64,000 nucleotides of DNA, taken from NCBI RefSeq assembly GCF_003148825.1, contig NZ_QGGZ01000003.1, positions 496,001 to 560,000 of the forward strand, written 5' to 3'. Positions 27,991 through 37,347 of the stretch are shown here, piece by piece. The notes under the pieces were generated by a model. That model saw only the letters and a list, made by a program, of their open reading frames with translations, made no database searches and was not told the DNA's origin. Both the position numbers and the translations under genes were made by a program. This stretch comes from Streptomyces sp. CG 926 (GTDB taxonomy: Bacteria > Actinomycetota > Actinomycetes > Streptomycetales > Streptomycetaceae). Each line of letters starts with the position of its first letter. Position 1 is the first letter of the stretch.

Positions 27991-28950
27991 TCAGACCGCT
28001 GCGTGGACCTTCTCGGCGTCCGCGAGCGCCGCGAGGAAACGCTCGGCGTCGAGGGCGGCGGAGCAGCCGGTGCCCGCAGCGGTGATGGCCTGACGGTAGG
28101 TGTGGTCCACGACGTCGCCGGCGCCGAACACGCCGGTGGCGCTGGTCCGGGTGGAGGGGGCCTCGACCTTGAGGTAACCCTCCTCGTCGAGGTCGAGCTG
28201 GCCCTTGAAGAGCTCGGTGCGCGGGTCGTGTCCGACGGCGATGAAGAGGCCGGTCACGGGCAGCTCGGAGGTCTCACCGGTCTTGGTGTTGCGCAGGGTG
28301 AGGCCGGAGAGCTTCTGGTCACCGCGGATCTCCGCGACCTCGCTGTCCCAGGCGAACTTGATCTTCGGGTCGGCGAAGGCGCGGTCCTGCATGGCCTTCG
28401 AGGCGCGCAGGCTGTCGCGGCGGTGGACGATCGTGACGGACTTGGCGAAGCGCGAGAGGAAGGTGGCCTCCTCGATCGCCGTGTCGCCGCCGCCGACGAC
28501 GGCGATGTCGTGGTCCTTGAAGAAGAACCCGTCGCAGGTGGCGCACCAGGAGACACCGCGGCCGGACAGGGCGTCCTCGTTCGGCAGACCGAGCTTGCGG
28601 TGCTGCGAACCGGTGGTGACGATGACGGCCTTGGCGCGGTGCACCGTGCCGGCGGTGTCGGTGACGGTCTTGATCTCGCCGCTGAGGTCTACGGCCACCA
28701 CGTCGTCCGCGATCAGCTCGGCGCCGAAGCGCTCGGCCTGGGCACGCATGTTGTCCATGAGGTCGGGGCCCATGATGCCGTCCTGGAAGCCCGGGAAGTT
28801 CTCCACCTCGGTGGTGTTCATCAGGGCGCCACCCGCGGTGACCGCTCCTTCGAAGACCAGCGGCTTGAGCGAAGCGCGTGCGGTGTACAGGGCGGCGGTG
28901 TAACCGGCCGGCCCGGAGCCGATGATGATCACGTTTCGGACGTCGCTCAC
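27991..28950 (-). CDS. trxB: Thioredoxin reductase (NADPH)
   Basis: GTG 28950 with GAGGAAG about seven bases upstream gives 319 residues; the long upstream frame has no support. FAD- and NADPH-binding folds are [18 protein letters not shown] and [14 protein letters not shown]. The redox-active pair is in WCATCDG, and the C-terminal FAD contact is [20 protein letters not shown]. It transfers electrons from NADPH to thioredoxin. In Streptomyces trxBA is a model target of the disulfide-stress factor SigR, consistent with the promoter at 29020-29046. Confidence 0.97.
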   Translation of the reverse strand: MSDVRNVIIIGSGPAGYTAALYTARASLKPLVFEGAVTAGGALMNTTEVENFPGFQDGIMGPDLMDNMRAQAERFGAELIADDVVAVDLSGEIKTVTDTAGTVHRAKAVIVTTGSQHRKLGLPNEDALSGRGVSWCATCDGFFFKDHDIAVVGGGDTAIEEATFLSRFAKSVTIVHRRDSLRASKAMQDRAFADPKIKFAWDSEVAEIRGDQKLSGLTLRNTKTGETSELPVTGLFIAVGHDPRTELFKGQLDLDEEGYLKVEAPSTRTSATGVFGAGDVVDHTYRQAITAAGTGCSAALDAERFLAALADAEKVHAAV

Positions 28951-29019
28951 GGGTTTCTTCCTCGTCTCTGCGGACTGCGTACTGCCTACCGGGGGCCGGT
29001 GCGGACTCTCACCCCACCC

Positions 29020-29046
29020 AACGGATCCTACGGCGCATGCATTCCC
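29020..29046 (-). promoter_or_regulatory. SigR-type promoter of trxBA
   Basis: On the minus strand GGGAAT (29046-29041) and GTT (29022-29020) are separated by exactly 18 bases. This matches the GGAAT-N18-GTT consensus known for SigR. The GTT is 70 bases upstream of the trxB start. Confidence 0.85.
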
Positions 29047-29078
29047 CGCCCGCCCCACCACAGCCCTGAACGCCTCGG

Positions 29079-30029
29079 CTACCGCGCGTAGGTGTTCGTC
29101 AGAAGGACCTTTCCGGGGTCGTCCGAACCGGTCTGCTCGCATGCCGTGTCGACGAGGTAGGCGTCCACACGGGCGGAGTCGGCAGGGTTCGGCAGGACGA
29201 GGAGATAGACGGGTGTGCCCTGGTAGCTGCCGCGTTCGGCGGCGAGAGGTGTGTCGGGCCGTCCGGTGGCCTGCTGGACGCAGGCGGGCACGGAAGTCGC
29301 TCCTCGCTTGTCCCCCGAGGCGGGGGCCGTGTTCTCCAGACCGAGGGTGTTGTTCTGCTCCTCGGGAACATTCTTGGCACCCTGGCCGCCCGCGATGAGC
29401 TGCCGAACGCTGTCCTGCAGTCCTTGAGCGGTGTACTTGTCCTCGCCCGAAGCCGCGGCGGGCGGGCGCGCGGCGGAGTCGGAGGCCTGGCCGCTCGTGG
29501 CGGTTTCGTGGGTGGTCGTGCCCGAGAAGTCGCCGAACAGGAAGATGCCCACGGCGCACGCCGCGGCTGCGACCAGACCCGTGAGGACGCCGATCCGGCG
29601 ACGCGCGCGTCGCCGCCCCGGTCCGGTTGGGCCGGTCGGGTGACCGGCGGGCCGGGGGTACCTCCCAGCGGTAGCTGGGGGCGTTCCACGTGAAACATCG
29701 CGGTCGGCTGTGCGGGGCGGCCGGTCGGCCGGCACGTCCTGGACCTGCGGCTGGGTGGAGTCGAGAAGGGCCTCGGCGGCCAGCGCCGCGTCGATGCGTC
29801 CGGCGATGTCGGCGGGCATCCGGGCCGGGCCCGGGAGGGTGCCGAGGAGGGAGCGGATCTCCTCCAGGGAGGCGCGGACATCGGCGCACAGGGCGCAGTC
29901 GTCGAGGTGGCGCCGGATCTCGGCGGTACGGGACGGGGAGAGGAGACCTTCGGTGAGGTCGGAGATCTCCGAGACGTCCGGGTGCCGGATCGTGCCGGTC
30001 GCGCCGGACATGCCAGTGGGCGGGGTCAC
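29079..30029 (-). CDS. Transmembrane zinc-type anti-sigma factor
   Basis: GTG 30029 overlaps the sigma-factor stop by four bases, giving 316 residues; ATG 30011 is an alternative. The N-terminal ZAS-type motif [15 protein letters not shown] (H-x3-C-x2-C) binds sigma. A Pro-rich linker and an arginine cluster (GRRRARRR) precede one membrane helix ([19 protein letters not shown]). The extracytoplasmic part of about 150 residues contains two cysteines (ACVQQ, DTACEQ). It probably holds the SigM-like factor inactive until an envelope signal arrives. A degenerate parS lies inside the gene. Confidence 0.88.
   Translation of the reverse strand: MTPPTGMSGATGTIRHPDVSEISDLTEGLLSPSRTAEIRRHLDDCALCADVRASLEEIRSLLGTLPGPARMPADIAGRIDAALAAEALLDSTQPQVQDVPADRPPRTADRDVSRGTPPATAGRYPRPAGHPTGPTGPGRRRARRRIGVLTGLVAAAACAVGIFLFGDFSGTTTHETATSGQASDSAARPPAAASGEDKYTAQGLQDSVRQLIAGGQGAKNVPEEQNNTLGLENTAPASGDKRGATSVPACVQQATGRPDTPLAAERGSYQGTPVYLLVLPNPADSARVDAYLVDTACEQTGSDDPGKVLLTNTYAR
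29683..29696. promoter_or_regulatory. parS: Degenerate parS-like site (site 5)
   Basis: GTTCCACGTGAAAC differs from the palindrome at one position. It lies in the anti-sigma gene, read as V-S-R-G-T on the minus strand. Binding may be weaker. Confidence 0.6.
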
Positions 30030-30721
30030 GATCGTCCACCTCCGCCCTTCACAGCGTCTGGATCTGGATGCCTGGGTTCTGCCGCTGGTGGGACGGGCGG
30101 GCCCGGCGTCCGGTTCCTTCCCCGCTCGATGGCGGTGTTATCCCCGGCATTCGTGCGCAGATGAGTGAGGAGTGGCACGAGTTTCGCCCGGCCACGCGCG
30201 CACCGGCTCTTGACGGTGCCGGTGGGTACGTCGAGGAGCCGGGCGGCCTCGGCGACGGGGTACCCCTGCATGTCGACGAGGACCAGCGCGGCCCGCTGAT
30301 CGGCCGGGAGGGTGCTCAGAGCGGCCAGGAGCTGGCGATGGAGGTCCTGGCGCTCCGCAGGGGCCTCCGCGGACTCGTGGGGCTCCAGAAGGCGCTCCAG
30401 GCGCTCCGTGTCGTCCAAGGGCGAGGTCCGGCGTGATGCGGCCTTACGGGCCCGGTCCAGGCAGGCGTTGACGGTGATCCGGTGCAGCCAGGTGGTGACG
30501 GCGGAATCCCCGCGGAAGGTGTGGGCGGCCCGGTAGGCGGAGACCAGGGCGTCCTGTACGGCGTCCGCGGCCTCCTCCCGATCCCCGAGGGTCCGCAGCG
30601 CCACGGCCCACAGCCGGTCGCGGTGTCGCCGTACGAGCTCACCGAAGGCCTCGGGATCCCCGGCCACGTGCTGCGCCAGGAGCTCCTGGTCGCTGCGGCC
30701 TTCCGTGCTTCCTTCTCGCAT
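30026..30721 (-). CDS. sigM: ECF sigma factor, SigM-like
   Basis: The start is placed at ATG 30721 ([19 protein letters not shown]); GTG 30724 is equally close to the GGGGAGG ribosome site. The 231-residue protein has region 2 ([23 protein letters not shown] then [17 protein letters not shown]) and region 4 ([20 protein letters not shown]). About 35 disordered residues follow. The position between trxBA and murJ and the coupled ZAS anti-sigma gene match the Streptomyces sigM locus. It likely answers envelope or osmotic stress. Confidence 0.88.
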   Translation of the reverse strand: MREGSTEGRSDQELLAQHVAGDPEAFGELVRRHRDRLWAVALRTLGDREEAADAVQDALVSAYRAAHTFRGDSAVTTWLHRITVNACLDRARKAASRRTSPLDDTERLERLLEPHESAEAPAERQDLHRQLLAALSTLPADQRAALVLVDMQGYPVAEAARLLDVPTGTVKSRCARGRAKLVPLLTHLRTNAGDNTAIERGRNRTPGPPVPPAAEPRHPDPDAVKGGGGRS

Positions 30722-30830
30722 CACACCCCTGCTTCCTCCCCGGGTGGAGCCTAGGGGCGCCGGGCGGCCCGCGTAAAGAATCACGCGGCCCGCCCGGCGA
30801 GCGGGCCGCGTGCGGCCGACGGGAGTGCGC

Positions 30831-32558
30831 TCAGGATGACGAGCCGAGCACCTTGATCTCGTTGATCCCGCCCCGGTAGCCGCCGCCGGAAGAGGGCAGC
30901 TCCGTGATGTGGATCAGCACGTAGCGGGCACGGATCGGGGTGTCGAGCGTGGTCTCGATCTTCTTGTCGGTGCGCTTCAGCTCGGTTATCCGCTGGGCGA
31001 AGGCGGAGACGGAGCCAGGGGCGGCGCTCTCCGGGGCGGCGGCGAGGATCTCGACCGTCTGACCCGGCACATACATGTCGATGTCGAGCCCGGACACGTA
31101 CCGGACCTCGCCCAGGTCGACGATGATCCCGCTGCCGTCGTTCTCCGTCTCCAGACGGCCGAAGTTGGCGTAGTTGTAGTACTCGGGGGTGATCCAGGCG
31201 GAGCCGGGGCCGGGGTCCCCATCGATGGTCTTCGGAGCCAAGGCGGGCTTCACCGAGCCCCCGAGCACGGAGACGTCCCGGATCTTCAGTTCCTTGCCGG
31301 GTTCGGGCTGCTTCGGGTTGTCGTCGGTGCCCGTGTTGGTGTTGCTGTTGGTACCGCTGTTGCCCTTCTGGGTGTTGTGGTCCAGGAGGGTGTCGGCCAG
31401 CTGCCAGCTGCCCAGACCGAGGGCGGCGATGAGCAGGGCGGCGACGCCCCACTTGAGCGCTCGGCCGGTACGGCTCTGCAGCGGGGGCGGCGGGGGCACG
31501 ACGGGCCGGCTCTGCACGGTGTTCACACCGGGAGGCGTGGGACGGCCGTAGTTCCCCTGCTGGTAGGTGGTGTGTTGGTACTCCGGCGGGGCGGTGAAGG
31601 CGGGCTCCGGCGGCCGGATGCGAGGCATCGCGGCCACGGCCTTGGCCAGCTCGTCGGGGGTGGTGCAGGCGGGCTCCTGACGGGAGGCGGTGGCCCCGTC
31701 GTTGGCGAGTGCGCGCATGGCGAGTTCGCCCAGGCCCCGGTGCACACCGGCGCGTACCTGGTCGGGAGCGATCAGGCCGACGCCCTTGGGCAGGCCGGTG
31801 AGGCCGTACGCGTCGCTCTCGTACGGCCAGCGTTGGGTGAGGGCGGCGTACAGCAGGGCGCCGATGGCCTCGGTGTCGGCCCGCTGCGGGGTCTCGCTGG
31901 TGATGCCGCGCAGGGCGGCGTTCACGGCGAGGCCACGGATGCGGTACTGGCCCGTGGAGGTGCGCAGTATCGCGCTGGGTGTCAGCCGCAGATGGGCGAG
32001 ACCCTCACGGTGCGCGGCGGCCATCGCCTGGGAGACCTGGCTGACGAGCTGGTAGGCCTCGTGGGCCTCCAGAGGACCGACGGCGAGGAGAGCGGTGAGT
32101 TCGGTGGCGTCGGGCAGCCACTCGTGGACGACGTAGACGAGGTCGTTCTCCTCCACGGCGTCCAGGACCTGGACGAACCGCGGGTCGCCGAGCAGGGCGG
32201 AGGACCGTGCGGCGGCCAGGACGGAGCGAGCGCGCGCGTGGTCGGCGGGCATCAGGTGCACACCCACGGCCCGGCGCAGTTTCTCGTCCATCGCGCGCCA
32301 ACTGCTGAATCCGTCCACACGGGTGACGCACTCTTCCAGCCGATAGCGTCTGGCGAGCTTGTGTCCGCTGTGCAGTTCGGGAGCGGCCGCAGGGGCCGCG
32401 TTGGTGCGTTCGCCGTCCTTGTCGGGCATGGGTCCGTCCGCGGCTCGTCCGTTCTGGGTGTCCACCCCGTCGGACGTGGCCTGTGCCGCCTGAGCGGTCA
32501 GCGGCTCATTGCCGCTGTTGTCGGCCACGTCGACGGCAGCCGTGCTACGTTCCGCCAC
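30831..32558 (-). CDS. MviN-associated membrane pseudokinase with an extracellular discoidin-like domain
   Basis: GTG 32558 with GGGGAGG about 11 bases upstream gives 575 residues; ATG 32612 is possible. Residues about 75-330 resemble a Ser/Thr kinase fold (YRLEECV, VYVVHEWLPDATELTALL), but the catalytic HRDLKPxN is replaced by HLRLTPSAIL and DFG by RGLA, so it should not phosphorylate. A Pro-rich stretch, one membrane helix (WGVAALLIAALGLGSWQLA) and an Asn/Thr linker lead to a C-terminal beta-sandwich-like domain. In mycobacteria the pseudokinase is fused to MviN; here it is a separate neighbour of murJ and probably regulates lipid II flipping. Confidence 0.85.
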   Translation of the reverse strand: MAERSTAAVDVADNSGNEPLTAQAAQATSDGVDTQNGRAADGPMPDKDGERTNAAPAAAPELHSGHKLARRYRLEECVTRVDGFSSWRAMDEKLRRAVGVHLMPADHARARSVLAAARSSALLGDPRFVQVLDAVEENDLVYVVHEWLPDATELTALLAVGPLEAHEAYQLVSQVSQAMAAAHREGLAHLRLTPSAILRTSTGQYRIRGLAVNAALRGITSETPQRADTEAIGALLYAALTQRWPYESDAYGLTGLPKGVGLIAPDQVRAGVHRGLGELAMRALANDGATASRQEPACTTPDELAKAVAAMPRIRPPEPAFTAPPEYQHTTYQQGNYGRPTPPGVNTVQSRPVVPPPPPLQSRTGRALKWGVAALLIAALGLGSWQLADTLLDHNTQKGNSGTNSNTNTGTDDNPKQPEPGKELKIRDVSVLGGSVKPALAPKTIDGDPGPGSAWITPEYYNYANFGRLETENDGSGIIVDLGEVRYVSGLDIDMYVPGQTVEILAAAPESAAPGSVSAFAQRITELKRTDKKIETTLDTPIRARYVLIHITELPSSGGGYRGGINEIKVLGSSS

Positions 32559-32675
32559 CGTCGTTCCCGCCTCCCCATTCGTTGCGCGCTGTCGGCCAGT
32601 CTGCGAAGCCATGCCAATTGTGCCCACAGTCCGACGCTAAGCACGACACACGAAAGGGGGCGACGGTTGTGCGCA

Positions 32676-34850
32676 TCAGCGCCCCAAACGTCCGCGGACC
32701 ATTCCGACCATCGCGTTGAGCTCCTCGATCCGCATCCGCTTGGCGGCGATGAGGAACACCGCGGCCAGGGCGATCCCGCCGGCGACGAGGGACGCGGCGG
32801 AGCCGGTGACTCCGCTGCCCAGCCACTGGGTGACCCCGTAGGCGGCCGCGCCGGCCACGGCGGCGGCCGGGACGCAGGCACCGGTGAGACGGGCGTAGGT
32901 GCGCATCACGTGCGCCCCGTCGAGGTCGCCACCGAGCCGGGCACGCAACCGGCGCCAGGCGACACCCACTCCGACGGCGTAACCGAGGCCGTATGCGGCG
33001 GCCATGCCGACCACCGCCCACCGGGCGGGGAGCACGAAGAAGGAGAGCGCCGAGACGGCCGCGTTGACGGCGGCGACGATGCAGGTGTTGTAGAAGGGCG
33101 TGCGGGTGTCCTCGTAGGCGTAGAAGCCGCGCAGGACCACGTACTGGATCGAGTACGGGATCAGGCCGAGTCCGAACGCCATCAGGATGTAGCCGATGTT
33201 CTGCGCGCCCGAGCCCGAGCCGGCGTAGAGCAGGGTGGCCATCGGGACACCGAGGGCGAGGAACGCGAAGGCGCAGGGCACGATCGCGACGGCCGAGGTG
33301 CGCAGCCCGTAGGAGATGTCGTCGCGGACGGCGGCGGCGTCGCCGTCGTGCGCGGAGCGGGAGATGCGGGGCAGGACGGCCGTCATGACGGAGACGGTGA
33401 TGATCGCCTGCGGCATCTGCCACAGCAGCAGCGCGTAGTTGTAGGCGGTGATGCCGGTACCGGGGTGGCCCTGCTTCTCGGCCACGGATCCGGCCCAGGT
33501 GGCGAGCTGGGTGACGACCACGAGGCCGACCTGGTTGGCGAGGACGAAGAAGAACGTCCACTTGGCCAGGCGTGCGGCCTTGCCGAGGCCGTGGCCCCGC
33601 CAGTCGAAGCGCAGGCGCGGCTTGAAGCCCGCGTCGCGCAGGTACGGCAGCATCGCGAGGGCCTGGACGGTGAGGCCGAGCAGGGTGCCCAGGCCCAGCA
33701 GGCGCACACCCTCGGGGGTGACGGTGGTGGCGTTGACGCCGGAGGTGGTGAAGCCGCCGAAGGCCCAGATGAAGGCGCCGAAGGTGGCGATGACCACGAT
33801 GTTGTTCAGGACCGGGGTCCACATCATCGCGCCGAAGCGGCCACGGGCGTTGAGGATCTGACCCAGGACCACGTGGATGCCCATGAAGAACATGGTGGGC
33901 AGGCAGTAGCGGGCGAAGGCGACCGCGACGTCCATCTGCTGGGGATCGGAGGCGATCTTCGGCGACATCATCGTGATGAAGACCGGTGCGGCCAGGACGC
34001 AGATGGTGGTGATGCCCGCCAACAGCACCACGACGAGGGTCAACAGTCGGTTGGCGTACGCCTGCCCGCCGTCGTCGTCGTTCTTCATGGCCCGGACCAG
34101 CTGCGGGATGAAGACGGCGTTCAGGGCGCCGCCGCCGACCAGCACGTAGATCATCGTGGGCAGGGTGTTGGCGATCTGGTAGGTGTCGTTGAAGGTGCCG
34201 ACACCGATGGCACCGGCGATGACCAGGGTCCGCAGGAAGCCGGTGATGCGGGACACGATGGTGCCCGCGGCCATCAGCGCGCTGGACTTCAGCAGGCTGG
34301 AGGACCGCCCGGCGGGCTTGCTCGGCGCCGGTGCGGCGACGGGCGCCTCCTCGGCGGCGGCGCGGGGCGCCGCCTCCTGGTCCCGGTACAGGTGCGCGAA
34401 GGCGTCCGGTTCGGGCTGCTCGTCCGAGGCATTGGTGACGAGGGAGTCCACGCCGACGAACTGGGTGGTGGTGGCGTGGTCGCCGTACGGCAGGTGGCGC
34501 GAGGGGCCGTCCGGCTCGGGCGGCGGGGTCTGGGCCCAGACCCGCGGGTCGGGCGAGTACGAGGGCGCGGTCGGCGCGGCGTAGAGCGGACCGGGCTCCT
34601 GGTAGGTGCCGGGCGGCGGCGGAGGGTGCGAGGCCCGGTCGTAGAGCACCTCGGCGACGGGGTCCTGGGCCGACAGGTCCTGGGACCGGTACGGGTCGTG
34701 GTCGTAGGCATCCTGGACATACGGGTCACGCTCCGGCGCGGGCGCAGGCGCGGGAACCTGCCCGGGCACCGGGGTGCCCGGGGCAGCGCCCTGGGAGGGC
34801 GCAGGCCCACCAGTGCTCTGCGCGCGGTCACCGTCGTACGGCGCGTTCAT
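32676..34850 (-). CDS. murJ: Lipid II flippase MurJ (MviN)
   Basis: The 724-residue protein has an unusually long disordered N-terminus of about 185 residues, rich in Pro, Tyr and acidic residues (repeated DPY, PAPAPAP). The MVF flippase core of about 14 helices starts at SSALMAAGTIVSRITGFLRT and includes TLPTMIYVLVGGGALNAVFIP. It translocates lipid II for peptidoglycan synthesis. The N-terminal tail, absent from proteobacterial MurJ, may dock partners. The adjacent pseudokinase gene completes the MviN module. Confidence 0.95.
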   Translation of the reverse strand: MNAPYDGDRAQSTGGPAPSQGAAPGTPVPGQVPAPAPAPERDPYVQDAYDHDPYRSQDLSAQDPVAEVLYDRASHPPPPPGTYQEPGPLYAAPTAPSYSPDPRVWAQTPPPEPDGPSRHLPYGDHATTTQFVGVDSLVTNASDEQPEPDAFAHLYRDQEAAPRAAAEEAPVAAPAPSKPAGRSSSLLKSSALMAAGTIVSRITGFLRTLVIAGAIGVGTFNDTYQIANTLPTMIYVLVGGGALNAVFIPQLVRAMKNDDDGGQAYANRLLTLVVVLLAGITTICVLAAPVFITMMSPKIASDPQQMDVAVAFARYCLPTMFFMGIHVVLGQILNARGRFGAMMWTPVLNNIVVIATFGAFIWAFGGFTTSGVNATTVTPEGVRLLGLGTLLGLTVQALAMLPYLRDAGFKPRLRFDWRGHGLGKAARLAKWTFFFVLANQVGLVVVTQLATWAGSVAEKQGHPGTGITAYNYALLLWQMPQAIITVSVMTAVLPRISRSAHDGDAAAVRDDISYGLRTSAVAIVPCAFAFLALGVPMATLLYAGSGSGAQNIGYILMAFGLGLIPYSIQYVVLRGFYAYEDTRTPFYNTCIVAAVNAAVSALSFFVLPARWAVVGMAAAYGLGYAVGVGVAWRRLRARLGGDLDGAHVMRTYARLTGACVPAAAVAGAAAYGVTQWLGSGVTGSAASLVAGGIALAAVFLIAAKRMRIEELNAMVGMVRGRLGR

Positions 34851-34896
34851 CGAAACCCCACCTCATCGTCCCCAGGCCGACCGGCCACGGCGTCAA

Positions 34897-37161
34897 TCAA
34901 CGGTCCACTGTCTCACTCGTGCCGGACCCCTCGGTGCTTTGCGCTCCGGTGTCCGGGGACTCGTCACTCGGCTGCGTGCTCTCCTCGGCGGCCGCGCGTG
35001 CCGCGACGCGCTTGCGACTGGCGTACATCTTGATGCCCGCCAGGACCAGGAGGAGCACACCGCCGGCGATGACGAGCATCACGGTGGGCGTGATCTCGGT
35101 GGCCTCGACGGTGAACTTGCGTGCCTTGCCGTAGGGGATGCCGTCCTTGGTGAACAGCTGCGCCGTGACCTCGACGGGGCCGCTCGCCGTGGCGTTGGCG
35201 GTGAACTTGACGGTCTGGGTGTGGTCGCCCTGGACGGTGACCTGCTGCTCGGCCTCGCCCTTGTCGCCGAACATCAGGCGGGTCGGGTTGGCGGAGTGCA
35301 CCCGCAGGACGAGATCGTGGACGTCCTGGACCAGGCTGTTCTGGACGCTGACCGGGATGGTGGCGCTGTGCCCGGACAAGGTGGCGTCGGACTTGGGGAT
35401 GACCTTGACCTTCTCGGTGAGACCGATCAGGTAGTTCTGTACATCGTCCCGGTAGAGGGCGGCCTCGTCGGGGCGACCGCGCCAGGAGGTGGACATCTCC
35501 CGGTTGGTGGTGTTGCCGAAGGGGATCTCCACGCGGTCGGGCGCGGCGAGGATCACCTTGAAGTGGTCGAGGGTGTTCTGCGTGGTGCGGATCTTCTCGA
35601 AGGCCGACACGGGCAGCTCCTGCTTGCGCAGGGCCTCGGGGTACTGGCCGGCGCCCGGCACCTGGGTGGTGGCCCCCGGGTCAGGCTTGGCAGCGGCCGC
35701 GGCTTCGAGGTCCGCCTGCTGGGTCCAGCGGCCGGGCTGGAGGCCCCGTACGGCTGCGGCCATCGACTGGACCTGGCTGACGCTGGGCGTCCGCTGCGGG
35801 GCGACGACGAAGCTGCGCGGCTCGTCGGTCCCCTGCAGGTTCAGCGCGAGGCTGTGGGCGAGGAACCGCTGCACGGCGAGGGTGGAGGTCCCCGCGTTCA
35901 GCATGTCGCCCTCGAAGGCGGTGGACAGGTCGGCGTCGGCGACGACGGCGGTGGTGCCGGCGCCGATGGGTCGGGCCGCCGAGGGCGTGTAGCCCAGGGC
36001 GCCGCTCTCCACGAGGCTGTCACTGCGGGTGAGGACGTTGTGGGCGCCGGCCGAAGTGGCGACGTTCACGATCGACGGATCGATGGCGCCGTCCACGGGC
36101 CAGGAGAAGTCGGTCGACGCGGGGACGTGCAGGACCGTCTCGACGGCCTGCTTCGCCTTGTCGGTGGCGGGGCGCAGCTGGCCCAGGGTGCCCGAGACGT
36201 CCTTGCCGTGATGGGCGAGGGAGGCGAGGTCCGGATCGGCGAACGGCAGGGCGACGACCTTCTTGCCCTGGACGGCCGCCTCCAAGGAGCTCAGCCACTG
36301 CTCGGCGACGGCCTTGCTCTTGCCCTGGACGGGCTTGCCGCCCGGGCTGCGGACCCGGTAGCCCTTGGTCATCGCGTCGACCGTGTAGAGCAGGTCGGGG
36401 TCGATGACCCAGGTGATCGGTAGGTCCTTGCCGAGGGTGACCATCTGTTCCAGGCGCCCGCCCGCCCTCAGCTCATCGGCGAGGGAGTCGTCGAGGAAGA
36501 CGGGGGTCTGGAGCTCGTCGGAGCCGGTCTCGGCCGTCACGCGGGTGGTGGAGATCAGCGGCCAGGCGTAGGTGAGCTGGGAGCGCTTGGCGGCGGCCTC
36601 CGGCTGCCAGGGCAGGAAGGTCCGCTTGATGCCCATCACCTGCTCGGACGGCTGGCTGTCGGTCACCCCGGACAGGGAGACGCCGAGCTGGTAGACGCCG
36701 TCCTTGTCCAGCTCCAGCTTGTTCACGGGGACGGTGAGGGTGAACTCCTGGCTGACCTTCGACGGCAGGGAGTCGATCTTCACGGCGTAGGCCGGGTCGA
36801 TCTCGCCCGGGTCGGCGCCGGCCCGGAAGCCGGTGCGCTCCGCCGCTTCGTCGATGGACGAGCGGTCCGCGAGCGCGGGCCCGACCCGCAGACCGACATG
36901 TGCGCCGGTGATCTTTTCGGAGCCGGTGTTGAGCACGGTGCCCTTGATGGTCAGGGTGTCGCCCTTGACCGGTGCCGTGGGTGCCATGGAGGTCAGCTGG
37001 ACGTCCACGGACGAGGCCTGAGCGGCCTGGGCCCGGGGGGCGGGCGAGTAGATCAGGGCAGCCAGCACGGGCGTCCCGGCGAGCAGGACGATCGCCCGCC
37101 GCAGCCACTTACGCCGGGCAGGAGCGGGGGACGCCCCCTGGTTGTCTGCCGCCTCGGCCAC
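34897..37161 (-). CDS. DUF6049-type membrane-anchored surface protein
   Basis: The 754-residue protein has a basic N-terminus (RRKWLRRA) and signal-like helix (IVLLAGTPVLAALIYSPA). Extended beta-sandwich segments follow (VQLTSMAPTAPVKGDTLTIKGTVLNTGSEKITGAHV), and a central region resembles a polysaccharide-deacetylase-like barrel (ITWVIDPDLLYTVDAM). A C-terminal hydrophobic helix (PTVMLVIAGGVLLLVLAG) ends in RKRVAARAAAEES. It is conserved next to murJ in Streptomyces and is probably an envelope-biogenesis partner. The family name is from recollection of this locus, and its activity is unknown. Confidence 0.78.
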   Translation of the reverse strand: MAEAADNQGASPAPARRKWLRRAIVLLAGTPVLAALIYSPAPRAQAAQASSVDVQLTSMAPTAPVKGDTLTIKGTVLNTGSEKITGAHVGLRVGPALADRSSIDEAAERTGFRAGADPGEIDPAYAVKIDSLPSKVSQEFTLTVPVNKLELDKDGVYQLGVSLSGVTDSQPSEQVMGIKRTFLPWQPEAAAKRSQLTYAWPLISTTRVTAETGSDELQTPVFLDDSLADELRAGGRLEQMVTLGKDLPITWVIDPDLLYTVDAMTKGYRVRSPGGKPVQGKSKAVAEQWLSSLEAAVQGKKVVALPFADPDLASLAHHGKDVSGTLGQLRPATDKAKQAVETVLHVPASTDFSWPVDGAIDPSIVNVATSAGAHNVLTRSDSLVESGALGYTPSAARPIGAGTTAVVADADLSTAFEGDMLNAGTSTLAVQRFLAHSLALNLQGTDEPRSFVVAPQRTPSVSQVQSMAAAVRGLQPGRWTQQADLEAAAAAKPDPGATTQVPGAGQYPEALRKQELPVSAFEKIRTTQNTLDHFKVILAAPDRVEIPFGNTTNREMSTSWRGRPDEAALYRDDVQNYLIGLTEKVKVIPKSDATLSGHSATIPVSVQNSLVQDVHDLVLRVHSANPTRLMFGDKGEAEQQVTVQGDHTQTVKFTANATASGPVEVTAQLFTKDGIPYGKARKFTVEATEITPTVMLVIAGGVLLLVLAGIKMYASRKRVAARAAAEESTQPSDESPDTGAQSTEGSGTSETVDR

Positions 37162-37333
37162 GCGCTAGCCCGTCCCTCGAAGTGTCAGTGGTCGTCTTTT
37201 GTGCGTCCACGCATGGTAACGAGGCCCGCTGTGTGCGAGTGCCGCGCCTTGCTCCACATGATCGGCTCAGAGGCCCGGTGGCCGTGTACCGGGGTGGCCG
37301 CAAAACGGGGCGGCCCCTGGGGGGCCGGGCACG

Positions 37334-37339
37334 TACCCT
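37334..37339 (+). promoter_or_regulatory. Candidate -10 box giving a leaderless cca transcript
   Basis: TACCCT fits TANNNT and ends eight bases before GTG 37348. No Shine-Dalgarno sequence is present upstream of the GTG. Transcription would start at or within a base or two of the start codon. Confidence 0.5.
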
Positions 37340-37347
37340 TTTCAGTT

